Notes: generated from the sequence alone by a model not told the origin. Counted from the stretch's first letter, positions 35,713 through 46,373 are shown. The stretch is 64,000 nucleotides of DNA from Xanthostigma xanthostigma (GCA_963575645.1 OY754473.1:6696001-6760000), one strand, 5' to 3'. Made by a program: numbers and translations.

Positions 35713-36245
35713 CAGTGATGCCCAAAGTGGTCTATATCGACACCCAGGGGTCGACGACAACTTGCAAGGGGTCCATGTCAGCGGGAAAAAAATTGGGGGT
35801 CCATGAAATGAAAATGGGGGTTAACGATAGTGAATCTCCTAACAAAAAAAGAAACAAACTGGACATCGTTAACCGAAGAGATTTAAGATTAAATCTAACT
35901 AAATTGATGCCAAATGTTGAAAATTTATTATCAAAGCATCAGGTTCATCCCTCACACTAAAAGCATTTATTTTTTGCTTAGTTATTTTATGTAACAGAAA
36001 GTAAATTTTAATTTGATTCGTTTAATTTGAGTCTAATTAATAAATGCATAAAACTAAACATTTCACACTACATTTCACTACCATTTATAAATTTAAATCG
36101 TTCAAAGTGAGTAGCACTATACCGGTTGTCAAAAATACATTTGAAATTAATTAATTTGCAAAAAATCAATATCAAGCAGGGGGTCTATCCAAAACCGAAA
36201 AACATGGCAAGTGGTCTACGAGACAAAACAGTTTTGGGACCTCTA
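35713..36245 (+). mobile_element. Non-autonomous hAT element with transposase tail
   Basis: It is flanked by a perfect 8 bp duplication, CTTTAAAC (35705-35712, 36246-36253). The ends CAGTGATGCCCAAAGTGG and GTTTTGGGACCTCTA are imperfect inverted repeats. Both sub-ends mention GTGGTCTA. Confidence 0.85.
35848..35960 (+). pseudogene. hAT transposase C-terminal remnant
   Basis: The reading ends NRRDLRLNLTKLMPNVENLL then SKHQVHPSH and a stop. This matches the last residues of hAT transposases of the ZBED5/GTF2IRD2-related group (pattern NDLRLKLxxIQPxxxxLxxxxQAxxSH). Nothing of the catalytic or dimerisation core remains. The 124-codon reading that contains it starts in flanking DNA and is not a native gene. 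Confidence 0.7.
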
Positions 36246-36649
36246 CTTTAAACTATAAAATAAAACCATTTTCGATCAATTTAACCGTGAACCAAATCCC
36301 GTAAGGTTTGTGCGGGATCCTTCTATAATTTTCCTCATTTTAGTGACTTGTTTGAAGAAGGTTCCATTTTTAAAGAAATGTTTTATTTGCTCTCAAACTT
36401 TTGTTTCATTTTGTATGCATTAAAGTGTTTGTATACGTATTATTAAATAATAAATATTTGCATATTTTGTTCATTTAACAAACCAGGTACACTCACACCA
36501 ACAAAAACCAGACATGTAATGCGTATAAACGTGATTTTCATATTTAATTAGTACAAACGTCGCATGAATTCATATATTAATCACATGCACTTAATAAATG
36601 TATCTCTTCACACTGCCTCGGAGCGTGCAGCGTTTATTTTTTTAAAGAG

Positions 36650-37475
36650 GTAATGTTTGTAAGTTTGGATGTAGGAGGTAGTGATGTGTCCACACATGAC
36701 TCTTTATTGGGAGCTGGCTCTGTGCGCTCCGCTCACTAAAAAGAGTCGCTCAGAGCGAGTCGTTCAAAGGAGCGACACTAGACAGTACGCACTACACAAG
36801 AGTGCAGACTGCAGACGTGTGAACTGTCATCATGCATGATCAGGAGTAACGAAGCATTGCACAGCACAATACACACTCAGCTCTGAACTCATTTTAATAT
36901 GATTCTGATCTTATATTATTCGCATTTCGGATAAACTATAAAGTATAATAAAAGCTTAACAATAATAATGTTTATTGTTACAATATTATATCGACGTCAA
37001 TGTGAATGATTTAAGTCACTGTAAGCTTAGTGCTATTGCACTTACAGTGTGTCATTCAACATTAAATGACTCAGCAAAGATAACTCCTCCGTACGTGCAA
37101 AATTCACTAGTGGCCCGTGCTGTGTGCGCTCTGTAAATGTGCGAATACAACAGTACAGAATAGCTCAGCACAGAGCAATGGCGCGCGGAGTGAGTCATTC
37201 ACAAAAAAAAGAGCGACTCGCTCCGCTCCGAGAAAGGAGTCGTTCATTATGAACGACTCGCTCAGGAGCGACACATCACTAGTAGGAGGTTATCTCCGAA
37301 ACTACTCATCCGATTCAAAAAAAAATTGCCAATATTTAGAATTGACCTTGAAGATGTATTTAGGCTATATACTATCGCGTTAAAACAAAAGCGATTTTCG
37401 TGGAGACCAATTTTGCAACGTAAGTCGATGAAAAAACGCAATATTCAAGCTCGGGCGAAGCCGGACCGGGCCGCT
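36650..37475 (+). mobile_element. Helitron-like H2 element, copy 5, interrupted
   Basis: The left part (AGTTTGGATGTAGGAGG, to 36678) and the right part (GTAGGAGGTTATCTCCGAAA from 37282, to GGACCGGGCCGCTA at about 37471) are colinear with the copies at 31530 and 32970 once the hAT insertion is removed. Confidence 0.8.
36679..37281 (+). mobile_element. hAT-type MITE inside H2 copy 5
   Basis: It has perfect 12 bp TIRs (TAGTGATGTGTC, GACACATCACTA) and a perfect 8 bp target duplication, GTAGGAGG (36671-36678, 37282-37289). Subterminal GAGTCG/CGACTC boxes are dense at both ends (GAGTCGCTCAGAGCGAGTCG, GAACGACTCGCTCAGGAGCG), as in other hAT elements. The 603 bp interior is non-coding. Confidence 0.93.
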
Positions 37476-38160
37476 ATATTATATTAACTTTCTATTTTTG
37501 TTTAACTTAGTTTTTAAAGAAATAATACAGACAAAATTTAGAGTGTCGGGTTCAGTAATTGGCAACAGCTAAGTTTTCAGATTAAACACAAGAAAAATTT
37601 TGGTGTAGAATTAAACCAAGTCGAAATCTCGCTTTTGATAATGTCTACCGCAGTTGTAGACGAAACGTCAGGTAGTAATACCAATGGACCACGGCATACA
37701 AGCCCGGAAACCAAGAAGATTTGGATCAACGTCGGCCGTGAAAGCCTACACACTTGGATAATCCAAGTCGGTTTGATTCAATTTTTGATTTTGTGACTTG
37801 AAGTTATTAATTCCCTATCAATGAATGATCATTGATCACAACGTAATGATAATATTGACTGTCTGAACTGCATAAATTGCACATAATATTATAACATAAA
37901 CATTTACGATGGCTACTGCGCAGCATAAATAAATAAAACTGAATAATACATAATAATACGTCAATAAACGTTAGAATAAAATGTAGTCGGTTTAAAAGCC
38001 TCACAGCTGTCTTAAATCTACAGCTTACAGCTGTCACATTACACAAAATTGGAACGATATGTGTCATCGTAGAGCGTTTCTTAAATCTGGATACTAACGG
38101 ATTTGCCATTTCAATTTAAAAGATTACAATTTCAATTCAATAGTGCCTATATTAAAAAAT
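37475..38160. other. Non-coding stretch
   Basis: I see no gene. A 100-codon antisense reading (37807-38109) has no domain and ordinary AT-rich codon content. Confidence 0.45.
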
Positions 38161-38444
38161 ATAGTTTAAAAAAAACAGAAAAACACGCTTTAAAGCGAAC
38201 TAAAAAGTAAAAAATATTTTTTTTTTAAAATAAGCTTAAAACAATAATGAATAAAAAATACAAGTATTATTGTGAAAAAAACGTGGGGCGCTTTGTTCCA
38301 CATTTTCGTACATCGAGCGCCCCACGCTTTTTTCACAATAATACTAGTATTTTTTATTCATTATTGTTTTAAGCTTATTCTAAAAAAATATTTTTTACTT
38401 TTTAGTTCGATATAAAGCGTGTTTTTTAGTTTTTTTTAAACTAT
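38161..38444. repeat. Long palindrome P1, copy 2 (full)
   Basis: The arms of about 140 bp centre near 38302. The inner stem is GTGGGGCGCT with AGCGCCCCAC. The middle arm is AATAATGAATAAAAAATACA with its complement, and the outer arm is GAACTAAAAAGTAAAAAATA with its complement. The loop reads GTTCCACATTTTCGTACA, the reverse complement of the loop at 23080. Confidence 0.93.
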
Positions 38445-38550
38445 ATTTATTTTTCACTTTTTAGTTTGATATAAAGCGTGTTTTTCAGTTTTTTTTAAAC
38501 TATATTTATTTTCCACTTTTTAGTTCGATTTATTGTCAAAAATATGCCGA
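38445..38550 (+). repeat. About 65 bp tandem units adjoining P1
   Basis: CACTTTTTAGTTTGATATAA then AGCGTG is repeated two to three times next to the palindrome, here and at 23160-23290. Each unit is a copy of the palindrome's outer arm. Confidence 0.7.
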
Positions 38551-38574
38551 AAAAAAACAAATTTTTTATTTCGG

Positions 38575-38780
38575 CGTGGACGGGATTAGAACCCACGACC
38601 GGTGAATCCGAGAGTTGACGTCAGCGAAGACTAGCGCCTCAGACCACTCGGTCAACGATTGCTTTTACAGTAGTGGCATAACATACTAACAGTAATAAAC
38701 CACTTGCTGTAGTCCAAACGAGGTTACAAACATACTTACATACGTACAAACTTACAAGTGAAACTAATATAAAGCGTGTA
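38575..38780 (-). repeat. tRNA-derived SINE attached to P1, copy 2
   Basis: On the minus strand it has the A-box-like TTGACCGAGTGGTCTGAGGC and the B-box-like GGGTTCTAATCCCGTCC. The plus-strand continuation (CACTTGCTGTAGTCCAAACG, AAACTTACAAGTGAAACTAA) matches copy 1 at 23440-23515. The tRNA part resembles a type II (Ser/Leu-like) tRNA, but I would not name it. Confidence 0.65.
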
Positions 38781-39002
38781 AAATGTCTGAGTTACCCTCT
38801 GCCCCCCCCCCCCCTCGGAAACATTCCCTTGAGAGGAATTTTTGTGACCGAAAAATATTTTACAACGAGTTGAGCAACTTTCATTCGCAACATTTTTCAA
38901 AAAAACTTTATCTCTCTGAGATATTCAAGCGTTGCGGGATAATAATTTTTTATAATTGGAAGCACAGCAAGCTCAAAAGTCACTTCGGCAACAGGATGCA
39001 AA

Positions 39003-39060
39003 TTATAGACGCTCAACAGTCGGACAAAGAGTTTTTGAAGTGAAAACTTCTTTAGCGGCG
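39003..39060 (+). repeat. TTATAGACGCTCAACA / AAACTTCTTTAGCGG motif pair
   Basis: TTATAGACGCTCAACAGTCG is followed by GTTTTTGAAGTGAAAACTTC and TTTAGCGGCG. The order is the same as at 942-1040 but with tighter spacing. Confidence 0.6.
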
Positions 39061-39157
39061 TTGTACACTTTTTTTGTAATGGGTAAAAAATGTTAAACTC
39101 GCGTCAGGAAAAGTAAGAACTGGGTGAGACTCTCTAAGTGATAGTAATTGCCAGATA

Positions 39158-39310
39158 CTTTTTATACAACGTTAGACATCTAGCGTTGAAATATCCTACA
39201 TAAAAATGCAATCTATGATACAAACCATTTTATTTTTTATACAACGTTAGACATTTAGCGTTGAAATATCGTACATAAAAATGCAATCTATGATACAAAC
39301 CATTTTATTT
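39158..39310 (+). repeat. Tandem duplication, about 76 bp unit
   Basis: Two nearly identical units contain ACAACGTTAGACATCTAGCG, TTGAAATATC and AAAAATGCAATCTATGATAC. They differ at only a few bases, so the duplication is recent. Confidence 0.85.
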
Positions 39311-39943
39311 ACAAGTGTTGCCAATAAATAAACAATGCTTCTAAATGCAAAAAATTAAGACGTTAATGTTCAAGTTTTCACTTCTGCCGGCTCTCCCGGA
39401 GTGCAACCCGTCTTTTTTTTCAGATTTCTAAACGCAGACGAGTCACCGAACGCATTACAAACAAAATACAAAATAAGTAGCTATTAGATAAACATGTATA
39501 TAAACATTATAATAAGCACTCTCATTGGTAGGTTCGGTGCACTATCGAATGTTTAAATGGCTGTCATCAATGCTCCTTAATTGCATTCCAAAATGCACTC
39601 CCGGCGCTGCTAATTGCATTTTATAGTTATTGTAGGTTATGTATAGTCATTAATGTAGCCACTTTGTATAAGCAACTTGAAACATAAGCACTGATTACTC
39701 ATTAATAAAAATAAATTGCATTAATTGAAAATAACGCGAGTGGAAAATTAATTCCAACAAGATTTCAAATACACTTTCAATAGACAGAAATAGTAGATTA
39801 TGGATGCTCGACAATTGAGATCAATAGCCTACCCTTATAGTGCGTAAGATACATATTTTAAACTCTATATAGCGACACTCAAGGAGCTGTGCATTTTGTG
39901 GCGCTATTGAGAGTTGTCGTTAAACGGAGAAAAGAAATAGTAC

Positions 39944-40210
39944 TAGTTTAGGTCAAAAATTACTTTTCAAAAATTTTACTATACTTATATCTTTCCTTTT
40001 TGAGGTCCCCCAAATCCAAAAAACATATTTTTGGAAAAACTCTGTGCGTCTGTTAGTCTGTGAACACGATACAGGCCAAACGGATAAGCGGATTGAAACC
40101 AAACTTTGGGAGGATGTTTGGTATGCAAATATGAAGAGCCCTATTGTTTTTGGGGAATATCGGCGCATGCGCAGAAGAGATATATGCTATAACTGTGTTT
40201 TTTATATAAT
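39944..40210 (+). repeat. Dispersed repeat R1, copy 3
   Basis: This copy is longer than the one at 24630. It retains AATCCAAAAAACATATTTTT and CGGCGCATGCGCAGAAGAGA, as in copy 1. Confidence 0.75.
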
Positions 40211-40249
40211 AATGGTATACTTTTCATAACGGCTTATTATCTTATTTAT

Positions 40250-40545
40250 TTTTTCAAGAAAGTTGTGTTAAAACATTTTTTTTCTTAACTTTACAGTTTC
40301 GGAAATATTTTGAAAATAAAAAAAAATCAGCCGCTCTTTTGTTTTATAGATCTGTCAAAAATAAACTAGTTCGACATGCTTTAATTAATTTTTACATGAC
40401 GTGGAACATATCATGTAGGTAACCATGGCAACGAATGGCAAATATCATATTGAATACTAGCCATTACCCGCGTCACCGCACACGATATCAGAAATTTTAT
40501 TTTCTTTATTATAATCAAACGTCAACATTTTTTGAAGTTGGAATG
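40250..40545 (+). repeat. Dispersed repeat R2, copy 1
   Basis: An inverted match lies at 57850-58095, including AAAAATAAACTAGTTCGACA, TTACATGACGTGG, CAACGAATGGCA and GATATCAGAAATTTTATTTT. The plus strand holds CTAGCCATTACCCGCG, so the CTAG end suggests another Helitron-like element on the minus strand. Confidence 0.6.
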
Positions 40546-41412
40546 GTCCCGTCGCCCAATTGGCTGGAATTTTTTGTTTAATAATATATTTATTCAGAGT
40601 TTTGGTGCAAATGGTTCATAAAAAAAAGTTAAAGAAAGAAAGGAGGAACATACATTTTAAGATTCGTATAAGAAAATCCCTCTTCTGAAACTAAAATAAG
40701 TAATAATAAATTGAAATAAAAAACAGATGTAAATAAAATAGATCTCGAAATACTGTATTTTTAAATTTATTATTACATTTCTATATAGGTACAATCCAAT
40801 ACTTAAAAATATTGATACAATATTATAAATATCTTAAGAAACATTTAAATATACCTAATCGTAATTATTAATATTATAAACCTATTTTACTAGAAAAAAA
40901 ACTATTTTTGTACATTATATTTACAGCATGGCGTTTTAAAAAATTAGAATAATATTACGAAAAAATAAATAGTGTAACATTCTGTGCATTAAATTAATAT
41001 ATTAATTATTGCATATATGCCAATAGTTAGAGACGGTACTCCCAAAAAGGTGCTTTTATGAAGCGAACCGCTTTTTAAACTTCATCGCCAAAACAGTTCT
41101 TTTGAAATAAAATTTAAAATATAACTTTACGAAGTTTTATGAACTCAAAATATTTATACAATTTCACTTTTAAAATTATAAAAGTACCTCTGTAAAAATA
41201 ATTCTTTTCATTTTTGTAATTAAGCAAATTTTTTTAATCAAAATAGGTACAAATTAATTATTAAATCTAAAAACGCTTTCAAAGCTCTGCTTTTAAACAG
41301 TTTTAGCGCTTGATTTTACTCCGACTAGAAAAAGAATAATTAACTGTTTTGCAAGTTATTATTTAAAAAATTGTCAAAAAAATGAAACTTGAAAGATTTT
41401 TAAGAACTATTA
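40545..41412. other. AT-rich non-coding stretch
   Basis: I see no gene or repeat unit here. Confidence 0.55.
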
Positions 41413-41414
41413 TA

Positions 41415-41982
41415 CAATATGTAAACGCGTAAGGCACATAGGGAAATTAGCATTGGAAAAAAATACTTGGATCAGAGTTAGCCATGAGTGCATTAATTGT
41501 CATTTCTATTGAATTATCGTGGTAATTTTGAGTATTACTATTTTATTTTGATTTATTTTTATTTTACTTGGCTTTTTTAATAATAAAAAGCTCTTATAAA
41601 TCATTATTTTAATTTGTACAAAAATAAAACAAAAAAACAACTCCATCTGTTTGGAAACATTTCATTCAAAAATTGTCTGACTGGTATGACCTATGCGCGT
41701 TGGTAAATCAGTGACCCAATGTCTTTAGGTTCAACACGAATAGGCGGAGATATTTGATCTCGCACCATAATTTAAGTATTTTTGGGAATTTAATGTCCCA
41801 TTAATAAAAAAAGTCCGATTATGTTGTAATCATTTGAATATTTTCTTCGGTAGTATACACATTCATTTTGCAAAAGAATATTATCTGTCAAATTGAAAAA
41901 CAAGATTTCAAGGCTCACTCTGATCCAGTTATTTTTTCCCAATGTTAATTTCCCTATGTGCACCTTACATGTTTACATACTG
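41415..41982. mobile_element. Mariner-type MITE M1, copy 2, 3' of dei
   Basis: This is the reverse-oriented relative of 30186-30748. The TIRs are slightly diverged (CAATATGTAAACGCGTAAGG, and GTTTACATACTG at the right). TA remains at the left but reads TG at the right. It starts 102 bp past the dei stop codon on the dei strand. It contains three overlapping or adjacent AATAAA hexamers on the minus strand (41542-41563). Confidence 0.88.
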
Positions 41983-42084
41983 TGTGTAAAAATCTTAGAA
42001 GAAAATATGTTCCAGCGCACCCTTTATCGAAGTTTAAACGAAGATAATTGTTTTTTAACGTTCGCACAAAATTTCACCACTCGA
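41983..42084 (-). other. Native dei 3' flank / start of 3' UTR
   Basis: Only 102 bp separate the dei stop from the MITE. No AATAAA occurs here on the minus strand, so the transcript probably continues into the MITE. Confidence 0.5.
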
Positions 42085-42870
42085 TTAAAAATCCGTTAAA
42101 TAATGATCAAAAATCGAAACATTATTAGCGCCACTGTCGTTAAAAAGCGTCGGCGTTAACGACTGTTCCTGAAAATCGATAGGCGTCATCGACTGTTCCG
42201 ATAACGTGAACGAATTATCGGACAACGCGAGCGATTCTCCGTCCGATTCTAACAAGAAACAATCCAAATCACTACAATCCGACAACAGGTCGCCGACAAG
42301 ATCTTCGCCGCCCTGCTGTTGGTATGCCTGATGGTGATGGTGGAGGTGGCGGATCGTCACTGCACTCCCACCGTCCGAGTTTTGCAGCGCCGCGCTTAAC
42401 GAAGAAATATACCGCATCGCCAGACGCAACGTCGTTATTTTCGTCAATTTTTCGTTAGAATTTATCACGACCTTGCCCGAATAGCACGACGACCCCGATG
42501 ACGTCACTTGAGGCACAGCGCGCCTCAACGTTTCGAATGCGGCGTTGATTTCGCGCATTCGGGAACGTTCGCGCGCGTTCGCCGTTTTCCGACGATATTT
42601 GCTCAGAGGCGCCGGTTTTTGTTTCGGTTTGCTGTTGCGCGATTTGCTGTTGGTAGGCGACGGTGTTTTTTTCGTGATGCAATTGTTTTCGGCGTCGTCT
42701 TCGACGCGGAGCGAGCGCGGTCGAAGCGAATATTTGTCGCCGCGCATTGGTGATGGTTTGTCGGCGCCGCTGTTGTTATTGGCATCTGAATACGATTTTG
42801 GGTCTTGGTATGGTGATTTGGAGGCCGGTAACGACAGACGTTGGGATATTGCTTCGCTGTATTCTAACAT
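42085..42870 (-). CDS. dei: Delilah/taxi-like bHLH transcription factor
   Basis: This is a complete 261-residue ORF from ATG to TAA, with an in-frame TAA 12 nt before the ATG (42880-42882), so the start is well bounded on genomic DNA. Residues 91-105 form the basic region (KYRRKTANARERSRM). Glu101 and the flanking arginines are the usual E-box (CANNTG) contacts. Helix 1 covers about 106-120, then a long loop (about 121-140), then helix 2 (about 141-163, NEKLTKITTLRLAMRYI). This block closely resembles fly Delilah, a nuclear regulator of tendon (muscle attachment) and wing-base cells. The N-terminus is Ser/Pro/Lys-rich. The C-terminus has a His4 run (177-180), an acidic stretch (about 189-215) and two similar TP motifs (QSMTP, QSLTP). 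It is GC-richer than its surroundings, as expected of a constrained exon. The family assignment is strong; orthology to dei rather than a related bHLH is inferred from the extended helix match. Confidence 0.9.
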   Translation of the reverse strand: MLEYSEAISQRLSLPASKSPYQDPKSYSDANNNSGADKPSPMRGDKYSLRPRSLRVEDDAENNCITKKTPSPTNSKSRNSKPKQKPAPLSKYRRKTANARERSRMREINAAFETLRRAVPQVTSSGSSCYSGKVVINSNEKLTKITTLRLAMRYISSLSAALQNSDGGSAVTIRHLHHHHQAYQQQGGEDLVGDLLSDCSDLDCFLLESDGESLALSDNSFTLSEQSMTPIDFQEQSLTPTLFNDSGANNVSIFDHYLTDF

Positions 42871-43200
42871 TCTTGTAATTTAATTTCAAATAATCGTTTC
42901 ATTTACAATAATTCAAATGATTAGATCATTATCAATCGATAGTCATTGAAAATCAACACTTTTATATTAACATTAATCGTAATAAACAGTTATTTATTCT
43001 AAGGTGTAATATTTGGCAATTGAATTATTAATTATATATTTTGATTAGCTGTCCAAAATTAAAAATATTAAAAAGCAAGTTTAAGTAATATTTCAAGATT
43101 TGCGATATATACATTTAAAAATTGCACAATAAAATTATATATCCTAGGATTACTAAATTAGCTAACTATTATTAAACAACTGATTGTATTTCAATAGTTA
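42871..43200 (-). other. dei upstream flank or intron end
   Basis: The sequence is AT-rich. It holds a CTAAT branch-like motif and a TTACAAG acceptor-like site next to the ATG. I see no close TATA-initiator pair, which is one reason to prefer the distal promoter. Confidence 0.4.
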
Positions 43201-43202
43201 AT

Positions 43203-43615
43203 TGCGAAGCAACGAGATTCTAAAACATAGACGTTAAAAAGCGATGCCAAACCGCAGATGTATTTATTTTGTTTTATTACTGCAATAATTAGAGCAAATC
43301 AATTAATATATTTCAGCAGTAATAAAAATAAATCATTTTACAGTAACTTTAACAAATTTCGAAGCTACGAGATTCTAAAACATAGCTGTTAAAAAGCGAC
43401 ACCAAACCGCAAATGTATTTATTTTGTTTTATTACTGCAATAATTAGAGAAATCAATTAATATATTTCAGTACTAATAAAAATAAATCATTTTACAGTAA
43501 CTTTAACAAATTTTGAAGCTATGAGATTCTAAAACATAGATGTTAAAAAGCGACACCAAACCGCAAATGTATTTATTTTGTTTTATTACTGCAATAATTA
43601 GAGCAATTCATTCAT
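43203..43615. repeat. Tandem repeat, about 157 bp unit, three copies, 5' of dei
   Basis: ACGAGATTCTAAAACATAG, GTTAAAAAGCGACACCAAAC, GTATTTATTTTGTTTTATTA and AAATCATTTTACAGTAACTT recur at 43203, 43361 and 43517. The copies are over 90 percent alike by eye. The array would lie inside the first dei intron if the distal promoter is right. Confidence 0.9.
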
Positions 43616-45700
43616 TCAGCGTCTTTTACAACAAAGAAATGCATCTTTTACGTAACAATGGATATTTAATTGAAGAATAACTCTTTTAAAAAACTAAACA
43701 AACACAATATATATGACAAATTCTATTAAATTTTTAATAAGGTTAGAAATTCTTCCATTCGTAATTGAAATATAACTTCTATGAAGAACTAAATGCTATA
43801 AATTCAAAAGATGTACTTATTCAGATGAAATTAAAAATTCTAATAAATAATCATTTCGCTAAATAAGCAACTAGTTTAGTTGTCAACTGATATGTTTATT
43901 TATTTTTTTTTTAACATTAACAGTTCTGAACTAGATTCAACTTTCCTAGCTAGACAACATCTAATATGCATAGACTGTATGTAATAACATGTTGAAACAA
44001 CTACGTTATCGCAAAATTACTTATTAAACATTCATAACACGAGATATGTAAAAGTTCTCTGAAGTTTATTTATAACTCGAATAAAAAATAATCACTTAAT
44101 ATTTATTTTTATGAGATTATTAACGCCGTAAACAGTTTTTTTTGCAAAATATATTTGCAAATAATTTACTCAAGCTTTTAAAATATTTGTCTACAAGACT
44201 AACGTTTTAGCAATTCACTAAATTTTGTTTATTGAATTTTAAATAATCTTCATAAATATATTTTTGCAAATAACTTAATTATTAACATTTAATTTAAGCA
44301 ATTCACAAAATTTGTTTATTTTTTAAACGTAATAAATAATCATGATTTTTTTTATTAAAAAGCACACCCTAAATTAACAAAAGTAATCTCTTATCAAGTT
44401 GCAAACTTTATTTTTAAATTTAGTAAATCAGTATAATTCAATTAAAATAAATTATTACCAGATATATTACAACCTGTTGCATTATAAACTATTTTAATTA
44501 AAATAACAAATTAACTTGAGACGTAAATTGCCAATTATAGCTAATTAAATATCATATCATATAGTTTATGACGTTACATAAAAAGTATCCCATTTCTAAA
44601 AATTTTTGACAAACATAATTACTTTCTAGCTAATTGCAATCACGTAATAATTAATTCCGGACATATTAATTATTAAATTTTATATAATTAATTAGTTAAA
44701 GATTATAAATTGGACACTAAAATATGTTAATTACATTTTTTTTTGTTACATAAATATATTTATGATTATTGAAATCGGATAAATAATTTTTGTTTGCATT
44801 GGTTTATAATTAAGTAGTGTCACGGGCCATAAAACTAATTACCTGTGGAATACTTAATCATTATTTGGTTAACCTGACAATATACTTCTCAAGAAAACAA
44901 TTAACTGAAAAAAATTAAAACAAATCGAATATTATTTTTATGCAGATTTGAGACGGTGTTAAAATAAAAAAAAAACAAATTTTGTCCTGGAGTGTCTATT
45001 TTTAAGCGTTATTACAGCGCGAATAATTAATCAATCAATCAGACACATAAATATTTTTGTATCCAACGTCAAAACATCAAATTGCAAATTATGTTGTTAT
45101 GAACACAAAAATCGAGTTTAAACTGGGTTAAAAATTAACTAGCTAAATAAAGCTTCAAAAATATTAATGTCTCCCAATAACTTAAAAAATATGCAAGTTT
45201 TTGAAATGAAACAACAAATATATTCAATTTCTCATGTGATTATTTTGAGGTAAGTATTCAATTAGTTGCGTCATATCTCATTGATTTTGTAACAAAACTT
45301 ACATAATTATGCACTAATATATATATTTCGTCTAAGTAAGATATTTCAATTGTTTTGCTTCACTAGTACATTTGTGCCAAAATCAAAATTAGATGATTTA
45401 TTAATTAATCCATAATTAAAAAATACAGTCATAGAATAATATAATGTCAGTCTAAGCCACAAAACATTAATGCCTACCAAATGTATTTCAAAAGAAAGCA
45501 TTAAAATCGTTTTGTGATTCCCAATTAATAGTTTCAGAAATAGCACAGTACGAAATGGAAAGACAAGTTTCTTCCAATAACTTAATAATATAATCTTTAT
45601 AACGTAACCACAAACATGTCATCACAATCTTCTGCGCATAAAAAACAATCTGCTTAATTAAATGTTATTATTACCATTATCAATAAATTGTAAATAAAAG
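43615..45700. other. Very AT-rich non-coding stretch
   Basis: I see no gene. Recognisable mobile-element ends are also lacking, which is unusual for this window and would fit intronic or regulatory DNA of dei. Confidence 0.5.
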
Positions 45701-45714
45701 AACCAAAAATGGTC

Positions 45715-46260
45715 TCTCAATAACTTTAAATTCACGTAGTCTTTATAACGGTTCCACAAAACCGTCTCCAAAACCTTTCGCAATTAAAAAATAACCTACT
45801 TCATTACAATCCATCAAAATAGTTCATCACAAATCAATAACTTGTAAATCAAAGAACCAAAATTAACTTCAAAATCACGTAGTCTTTATAACGGTTCCAA
45901 CTAAAACCGTGTCCAAGACCTTTCGCAAATAAAAAAATAACCTACTTCATTACAATCCGTCAAATAGTTCCTCACAAACCAATAACTTGTAAGTCAAAGA
46001 ACCCAAAATAACTTCAAAATCACGTAGTCTTTATAACGGTTCCACAAAACCGTGTCCAAAACCTTTCGCAAATAAAAAAATAACCTACTTCATTACAATC
46101 CATCAACTATAGTTCATCACAAATCAATAACTTGTAAGTCAAAGAACCAAAATTAACTTCAAAATCACGTAGTCTTTATAACGGTTCCACCAAAACGTCT
46201 CCAAAAACTTTCGCAAATCAAACATAACCTACTCCCAAAAACTTCAACACTTTACAAAGG
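45715..46260. repeat. Tandem repeat, about 140-147 bp unit, four copies
   Basis: CACGTAGTCTTTATAACGGT then TCCA recurs near 45735, 45876, 46020 and 46167, with AACCTACTTCATTACAATCC and AATCAATAACTTGTAA(G/A)TCAAA between. It ends about 170 bp from the candidate dei start site. Confidence 0.9.
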
Positions 46261-46373
46261 ATCAGCAAATAAATAATTATTTAATATCACTGTATAATCC
46301 ATCAATTTCATTGACACTAGAATGATCGTTGTCCATATTTCCTCAACAGGTTCAACAAAACACGTCGTCTTAC

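Larger units (their letters stand above)
35290..36312. mobile_element. Foldback F3, split by a hAT insertion
   Basis: Arms of about 66 bp at 35290-35356 and 36246-36312 are inverted (GGGATTTGGTTC, GAAAATGGTTTTATTTTATA, GTTTA). The hAT element at 35713-36245 sits against the inner edge of the right arm. Confidence 0.75.

Noticed and set aside
35586..35847. N-terminal part of a 124-codon reading
   Set aside because: It begins in host flank and crosses the hAT end. Only the last 37 or so residues are transposase-derived.
42455..42883. Other readings across the dei exon (both strands)
   Set aside because: They are shadows of the GC-rich dei coding sequence. Only the 261-codon frame has a bHLH domain.
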